Assembly (NCBI GenBank): GCA_020205615.1
Contig: CM035170.1
Span: 121,646,642 to 121,710,641, forward strand
Origin: Panax quinquefolius
Lineage: Eukaryota > Streptophyta > Magnoliopsida > Apiales > Araliaceae
Length of the DNA: 64,000 nt
Direction: 5' to 3'
Shown here: piece by piece, positions 58,870 to 64,000 of the stretch
Layout: each line of letters opens with the position of its first letter
Numbering within the stretch: position 1 is the stretch's first letter
Notes under the pieces: generated by a model
What the model saw: the letters and a program-made list of their open reading frames with translations, nothing else
Told to the model about the DNA's origin: nothing
Database searches by the model: none
Translations under genes and position numbers: made by a program

Positions 58870-59955
58870 TAAATATGAAGTTTTTGGACTCAGAGTCCGA
58901 ACACCTAAAAAGGTGTAATGCCTGTAGAATACAAATGAGTATTTGTACTAAATAAGAAAAATAAAATTATATGGTATAAAGCGCTGACTCAGTAGACAAG
59001 ATTTCTTCACAAAGATATGATATTAATTATGAAGAAACATATGCTCCTGTAATGGACACAATTACATTGATTTTTAATTAGCTTGGTAGAAAGAGAAATT
59101 AATGGATGTTGTTACATCATATACTGTATGGATCATTATATAATATATGAAAATCCTCAAGGATATAAAATGCAAGCATATAATTCTACATCTCAAATAT
59201 GTATTCTATTAAGCTACAAAGATCTTTATATGGGTTAAAGCAATCCAGATGCATATTGTTGTATAATCGCCTAAGTAGATATCTTTTGAAAGAAGGATTT
59301 GAGAATAATCCAATTTATGCATGATTTTATCAAAAGATCATAATCTGGATTTGCTATTTAACATCGTATTTATTGATGAAAGATTTTGCTCCGTAAGAGT
59401 TCTACAAAAATAACAAATTTGAGATGAAAGATATTGGAAAGACAAATTTTTTGTCTTGGCCTACAAATTGAACTATAGAATTCTTGTACACGTAAAAGTC
59501 CTCAAGTAACTTTACATGAATAATGTTAATCCTTTTGAGTACTCCAATGATGGGATTGGTCACTTGATATCATGAAAATCCGTTTTGACCACAAGAAAAT
59601 AATAAAGAAACTTTTGGTCTTCAAGTACCATATATTAGGTCCACGAGTACCATATCTTAGTGCAATTGATACTTTGATGTATCTTGCAAATTTATTAAGA
59701 CTTGATATAACATTTGCGGTTAACTTACTAGCAATGTATAGTTATGCACCAACTCAAGATATTGTAATGAAATTAAACATATTTTACGTTGTCTTCATTG
59801 AGACTATTGATTTGGGATTATTTAATCCAAATGGTAATAGAACCAAACATATTGAATCAAAATTATTTTATACACACGAGCCCCAGAAGAAGAATGGTAA
59901 TATCGATCATGTGATAATTTGGTTGATATATTCATTAAGTCATTACCAACTATGA
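58870..59955 (+). pseudogene. Copia reverse transcriptase and RNase H remnant
   Basis: RT pieces at about 58900-59470 (GLQIE near 59460) are heavily broken. A 127-codon frame (59572-59955) carries PYLSAIDTLMYLANLLRLDI, ITFAVNLLAMYSYAPTQ and DLGLF, the copia RNase H entry. Confidence 0.75.
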
Positions 59956-60064
59956 TTTTGAAGAAGATGGTGCACAATATTGGCATACCGATTTAATGAT
60001 ATTTTTACCATGAACAATGGAAATTCTATGTACTTATGAAGGGGAGTAAAAAGGATATATGCTG

Positions 60065-60500
60065 ATTGTACTCTTTTTCCTTCGCTAAGGTTTTTTCCCA
60101 CTGGGTTTTCCTTTGCAAGGTTTTAATGAGGCAATCCCAAGGCACTAGAAGTTATACAAGAACATTGTACTCTTTTCCTTCGCCAAATTTTTTTCCCACT
60201 GGGTTTTTATTTGGTAAGGTTTTTAACGAGGCATATTCTTAGAAAATTGCTACAAAAGAACTCCATCCATTCTGTATGAAGACAATGTTGCATGTATAAG
60301 ACAATTAAAGGGAGGATACATCAAAGATAATCTAGCGAGATCAATTGCAATGTTTGAAGGATCATACCGCAATATTGGAATCGACAATTTGAAGAACTTA
60401 AGTATACATTCACGGGGGAGTTTAATGCGCTACTGCACTCTTTTTCCTTAACCATGGTTTTTTTTCCATTGAATTTTTCCTGGTAAGGTTTTAATGAAAG
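60065..60500 (+). repeat. Three copies of a CCCACTGGGTTTT motif upstream of the copia 3' LTR
   Basis: CTTTTTCCTTCGCxAAGGTT, TTTTTCCCACTGGGTTTT and GGTAAGGTTTTAAxGAGGCA-like blocks recur at about 60068, 60170 and 60437. These short repeats are characteristic of this copia group. Confidence 0.7.
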
Positions 60501-60547
60501 ATTTTCAATGCAGATTCATATCACAATGTGAACATCCAAGTGGGGAG

Positions 60548-60809
60548 TGTTATAAAATTATGTCTAGATTCATTATATAATGGATGTCTAGTAACTCCCA
60601 CGTCCATCGAAGTTTTAGAACTCTCACGATTTCTTGAGTTTTGTAACATCCTAGTAGTTATGTTAGTATTGATGTTATTATATCTATATATAATAACATT
60701 TGTAAAGTAAAAGGTGAGATGGACATATACAATTACAAGATATGAAATGAGAACGCCTCCCTCGATCATCATCTTTGTTCTTCATATTATATATTAATCT
60801 TTTATAATA
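60548..60809 (+). repeat. 3' LTR of the copia element
   Basis: About 262 bp; its last bases read TTTATAATA where the 5' LTR has TTTATAACA. Confidence 0.8.
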
Positions 60810-60915
60810 GGAACTACCCTTTTTCTTCTTTTATTTTTTCCGGTTTTTTGGTTCCATTACCGACTTATAAGTTTATTTGATTATTTGGGATCTACTTATT
60901 TAAAACTTATAAATT

Positions 60916-61172
60916 AATCCCTCCGTCCCAAATTAATTGCTCAGTTTTGATTTTTTAAGTCAAATTGACTATTTTAGAATTAATAATTAAGCATATATAA
61001 ATATAGTTCTAAAATTATAAAAATTAGGATTAGTAATAAATTGTATATATTTTCTTTTGGTTATAATCTCTTCACCTATATTTTAGCAAAAATAGTAAAA
61101 AGATTAGTTTTAAAAATGATCAATTTGACTTTAAAAAGTTAAAACTGAGCAATTAATTTGGGACGGAGGGAG
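60916..61172. mobile_element. Stowaway-like MITE
   Basis: Ends ATCCCTCCGTCCC and GGGACGGAGGGAG, with TA at 60914-60915 and 61173-61174. The inner arms AATTAATTGCTCAGTTTTGA and AACTGAGCAATTAATTT pair. Confidence 0.8.
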
Positions 61173-61450
61173 TAGTTCTTAAGTAAAAAAACAAAAAGTA
61201 ACCATTTATGACTTATTTTAAAACGACTTATAAGTCATTTTAAAATAAGTTAAGTTGACCAATTGTAATGTCTATTTTGTCTCTCTTTTTATTAATGTTC
61301 TTGTTAGTAATCTTTATATTATTTTAACTTATAAGTCATTATGAGTCGAAAGTTTTCATAATTTGTTTTAACTTATAAGTCCAGATATCGAACACTTTTT
61401 TTTTCTATTCACCTCTTTAATTAAAATAAGTCATTTTTGAGAAATAACTA

Positions 61451-61713
61451 CTCTCTCCATCTTTAAAAAGATGACTAAAAGTATAAATTATTTTTATCCT
61501 CAAAATGATGAGATAAAATACATAAAATGAAAAGGTAAATATTTCATTTAGTAGGATTCATTAGTATAAAAAAATAAAAATATTCATTACTTTATATAAT
61601 CTTGTGGATTATTAACAATAAATTTAAAAAAAATTATTCTCTTTCCTCTACTTTTATATTTTTTAATATACGTGCAAATTGTCTTTTATTCGTCCTTTTG
61701 GGGATCGGAGGGT
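61451..61713. mobile_element. Stowaway-like MITE, decayed
   Basis: Begins CTCTCTCCATC after TA (61449-61450) and ends near GGGGATCGGAGGGTC. The right TA is missing. Confidence 0.45.
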
Positions 61714-62239
61714 CATTTTTTTTACTTCTCAAAAATTGACTTATAAGTCATTTTACAATAAATAGGCTTGACTAAATATAAATACATTTTTGTCCTTATT
61801 TTAATAGTTTTTACATTTTATTTTAACTTACAACTAAATAGTTTCGCTCCAGCAGATATAATCTGGTGTTCTTGTTTCATCTCATCATCATCTAGAGCTT
61901 TGCTCTGCAACTTTAATGGTGGAAATGAGTCTAAACCCATTTGGGTTCTGCCCAAATACAGAGTTCTTCTTGCTAATTGGATGAGTGGCTGAGAATGGTC
62001 TGAGATCTCATTATCTTTGTGATCATGGGTATTGTGCTTGCCAGACCAGACACTGTCATGTTGCTAGAATTATTAGAATAATGTTTATTTTATTAGAACT
62101 TAGACATCTAAAAATCTTGTGAACATTAACTGGACTTGGAAGCTACTGTCACATTGTTTACTATCATGTGAAAAACTTTGGTATATTTGAGCCTAACATT
62201 TGGTATACAAGTTCATGAAAATACTGTTAAGTGGAGATA
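61714..62239. other. Spacer, no gene seen
   Basis: A moderately GC-richer stretch (about 61850-62060) could be an old exon remnant but has no recognisable motif. Confidence 0.35.
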
Positions 62240-62535
62240 CAATCGTTTTCCATGGTTGCAGAGGTTGTTTATAGTGCTTCAAGGATGATAGCTACTCAAC
62301 TTCATGAAACTGCCAAAATGTTTAGTCAAGCAATTTGTTAAGACAATCTGATGGAGCAAAAAAAGAAACTCAATGAGGAGCTTTCCATTATTTCTGGAAT
62401 TTCCAAAGTGCTAAGGTATCAAGTTGCGAAGAAGATGACCGATAATGAGAATATGTATCATGATATTGTTCTTTGTTGCACCAAATGATGAAAAAGATGC
62501 TTTCATACAAGCTTTACTTCGTCGAGATATTTGAA
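62240..62535 (+). pseudogene. Possible Myb/SANT-like (L10-interacting type) C-terminal remnant
   Basis: Frames read IATQLHETAKMFSQAI, then MEQKKKLNEELSIISGI and VAKKMTDNENMYHDIV, and after a shift FFVAPNDEKDAFIQALLRRD with a stop at 62533-62535. The order helix, coiled-coil-like K/E-rich stretch and short F..P.DEK..F..ALL tail resembles plant Myb/SANT-like proteins related to Harbinger transposons. One stop and one shift are present, and no N-terminal domain was found. Confidence 0.35.
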
Positions 62536-63249
62536 AATATAGTGAATTTAAACTTTTAAGCCTATTATATGAATGGTAATAATTGTTTTCCTCTCATATG
62601 ACATGTCATGGTATTATATATAATCTTGATATTATCTGGAATCTATTATTACGTGAATATTTCAAAAACCATCGTCTCAAAAATGTGGTGTTTGGTTCAA
62701 AAATTATATATATACTTTAGCTTGAATAATTGTTTGTTAGTACATGCTATATTACTTTTTTGTTTATTTTTGTATATGATTTGTATTGGCTTTAAGGTTT
62801 TTTTTTCATGAATGTGTTTATTTGAATTTTAAATGCATAAAAATATAAAACAAATATTTTTCTAGTAAAAAATATTTTTCATTCATTTTATAAGTTTGTA
62901 GTATATAAAAAAAGATTCTATTTATAATGTAATTCATATAAATAAACACCTAAAATATAATGGTAATTTTATTTATGAAGGAATGAATGGACAAACCAAA
63001 CAGAAAAAATGAGAATGACCATTCCATTCTCATTCTCATTCTATTTCTTAAGTCACTCCATTCCATACATGCCAAGGAATGGGAACCAAACACAACACCA
63101 GTGGCATCACTTGCACAAAGTCATCTAATTTTTTATTTCTGCTTTGAAATAAAATAGGAGTAATAGCATATATTTTTTTAAGAAAAAACAAATAAAAACA
63201 CGCATACCATGCTAAAAATAAATGATTATTAATAAATAACAGAAATGCT
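62536..63249. other. Spacer, no gene seen
   Basis: AT-rich with homopolymer runs; an ATTCTCATTC repeat is at about 63024-63046. Confidence 0.4.
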
Positions 63250-63542
63250 AGGGGGACCGGCTTTTAGCGACCGGCCAATTTTTTTTTTTTAGAACTCTCA
63301 AATAATTTATAAAATTTATTGGAACTGAAATTTTTACAGAATCTAGTGATTTGGATGTCATTTGGATACATGTAAAAAACAGAGCTGCATAGTTTGTACA
63401 GCTCTATTTTTTACATGTATCCAAATGACATCCAAATCACTAGATTCTGTAAAAAAATTAGTTCCAATAAATCTTATAAATTATTTGAGAGTTAAAAAAA
63501 AAAAAAATTGGCCGGTTGCCAAACCGGTCGCCAGAGGTCCCC
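63250..63542. mobile_element. Fold-back MITE, near-perfect palindrome
   Basis: Ends GGGGGACCGG and CCGGTCGCCAGAGGTCCCC. The arms (GAACTCTCAAATAATTTATA, AGAATCTAGTGATTTGGATG, CATTTGGATACATGTAAAAA) repeat in reverse complement almost without change around a short loop near 63395. Flanks AGAAATGCT (63241-63249) and AGAAGCACT (63543-63551) match at 6 of 9, possibly an old Mutator-type 9-bp duplication. Confidence 0.75.
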
Positions 63543-63566
63543 AGAAGCACTCAATAAATAAATATC

Positions 63567-63675
63567 TAGAGTAACATTTTGAAACACACTGATGTTGTAT
63601 ATATGGACGGCCAAATCATTATAAGTTATATTTAGAGTAAAATTTGATACACTGATGTTGTATATATTGTTGGTT
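63567..63675 (+). repeat. Short direct duplication
   Basis: AGAGTAAxATTTxxxxxACACTGATGTTGTATATAT occurs at about 63569-63613 and again at about 63636-63675, offset near 65 bp. No gene follows to the end of the window. Confidence 0.6.
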
Positions 63676-64000
63676 TATATGTTTTTTTTGTTTTAATGAT
63701 GACAAATTACAATCATACACATATTTAGAAATTAGGCTAAAAAAATTTATTTTGGACAAAGTAATATCAAGAATCAAGATGCTGGAACATCAATAATGAA
63801 TACTTGAAGTTTAGGATTCATTGTAAGATATTTTCTAAATCAATAATTTATCAAAAGATCTTAAATCAATTTCCTTACTCAATTAAAATATGGGCTGTTA
63901 TTTTTTAATAAGAGTCTTATTCATAGTTATTGACAAAAATTAAGGTAACTTGTTTTATTAAAAGAATTCCAACAAAATAGGTTGTTTCAAAATACAAACT

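Larger units (their letters stand above)
55318..60809 (+). mobile_element. Ty1/copia LTR retrotransposon, decayed
   Basis: LTRs at 55318-55573 and 60548-60809 share TGTTATAAAATTAT, AATGGATGTCTA, GTTAGTATTGATG and GAGATGGACATATACAAT. The sequence CGTTATCAGCA follows the left LTR where the primer site is expected, and AAGTGGGGAG precedes the right one (purine tract). Integrase and then RT/RNase H remnants lie in copia order. I find no matching target duplication (AGGGT left, GGAAC right). Many stops; not functional. Confidence 0.85.

Noticed and set aside
1..64000. tRNA, rRNA and other structural RNA genes
   Set aside because: None recognised by eye. The Met-tRNA-like strings at 5371 and 46971 are retroelement primer sites.

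Overview
This is nuclear DNA from a flowering plant, most likely a eudicot. It is AT-rich, its genes have introns with GT..AG borders, plant-specific families are present (class B heat stress factor, COR27/28-like protein, plant inhibitor-2), and most of the window is plant transposable elements. I cannot name the species. Start codons were checked by eye; several open frames begin at GTG or TTG, so the true ATG is given here.

Layout. (1) 1-17180: a nest of long LTR retroelements of one family (LTR about 2.6-2.7 kb, starting TGTAAGACC) in both orientations. One LTR (52-5370) is interrupted by a solo LTR (1269-3983). It is followed by a tRNA-Met-type primer site and a coding-poor internal region, then a truncated 3' LTR that meets an opposite-strand LTR at a fold-back junction (9662-9665). 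A clean solo LTR (14463-17175, minus) has a perfect 5-bp duplication. MITEs lie between. (2) 18166-19510: a class B heat stress transcription factor (minus) with a probable 5'-UTR intron and two heat shock elements upstream. (3) 19.6-25.9 kb: gene-poor DNA with two Mutator-type MITEs and a LINE remnant. (4) 25882-36988: a complete-length but decayed Ty3/gypsy element of Tat type with 663-bp LTRs, CCAAT duplications, gag-PR-RT-RH-second RH-INT remnants, a tandem array and a broken antisense ORF. (5) 37.4-54.6 kb: a gene island with a TMEM161-like membrane protein (minus), a COR27/28-like cold/clock regulator (plus, three exons, two evening elements upstream), a SIS-domain sugar isomerase-like protein (minus) and a protein phosphatase 1 inhibitor-2 (minus, four exons). 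The introns of the last gene are swollen by a Pack-MULE-like element and a hAT element. A gene-capturing hAT element lies at 40050-40606. (6) 55.3-60.8 kb: a decayed Ty1/copia element upstream of the inhibitor-2 gene, then MITEs and small transposase-related remnants to the end.

The host genes are independent single genes, not an operon. The SIS and inhibitor-2 genes are adjacent and in the same orientation, and from memory the same pair is adjacent in Arabidopsis, which suggests an ancient block. I found no evidence of a wholly new system. The most interesting items are the exon-carrying hAT element, the paired evening elements of the COR27-like gene, the NAGNAG acceptor that sets the N-terminus of inhibitor-2, and the heat shock elements of the HSF gene.
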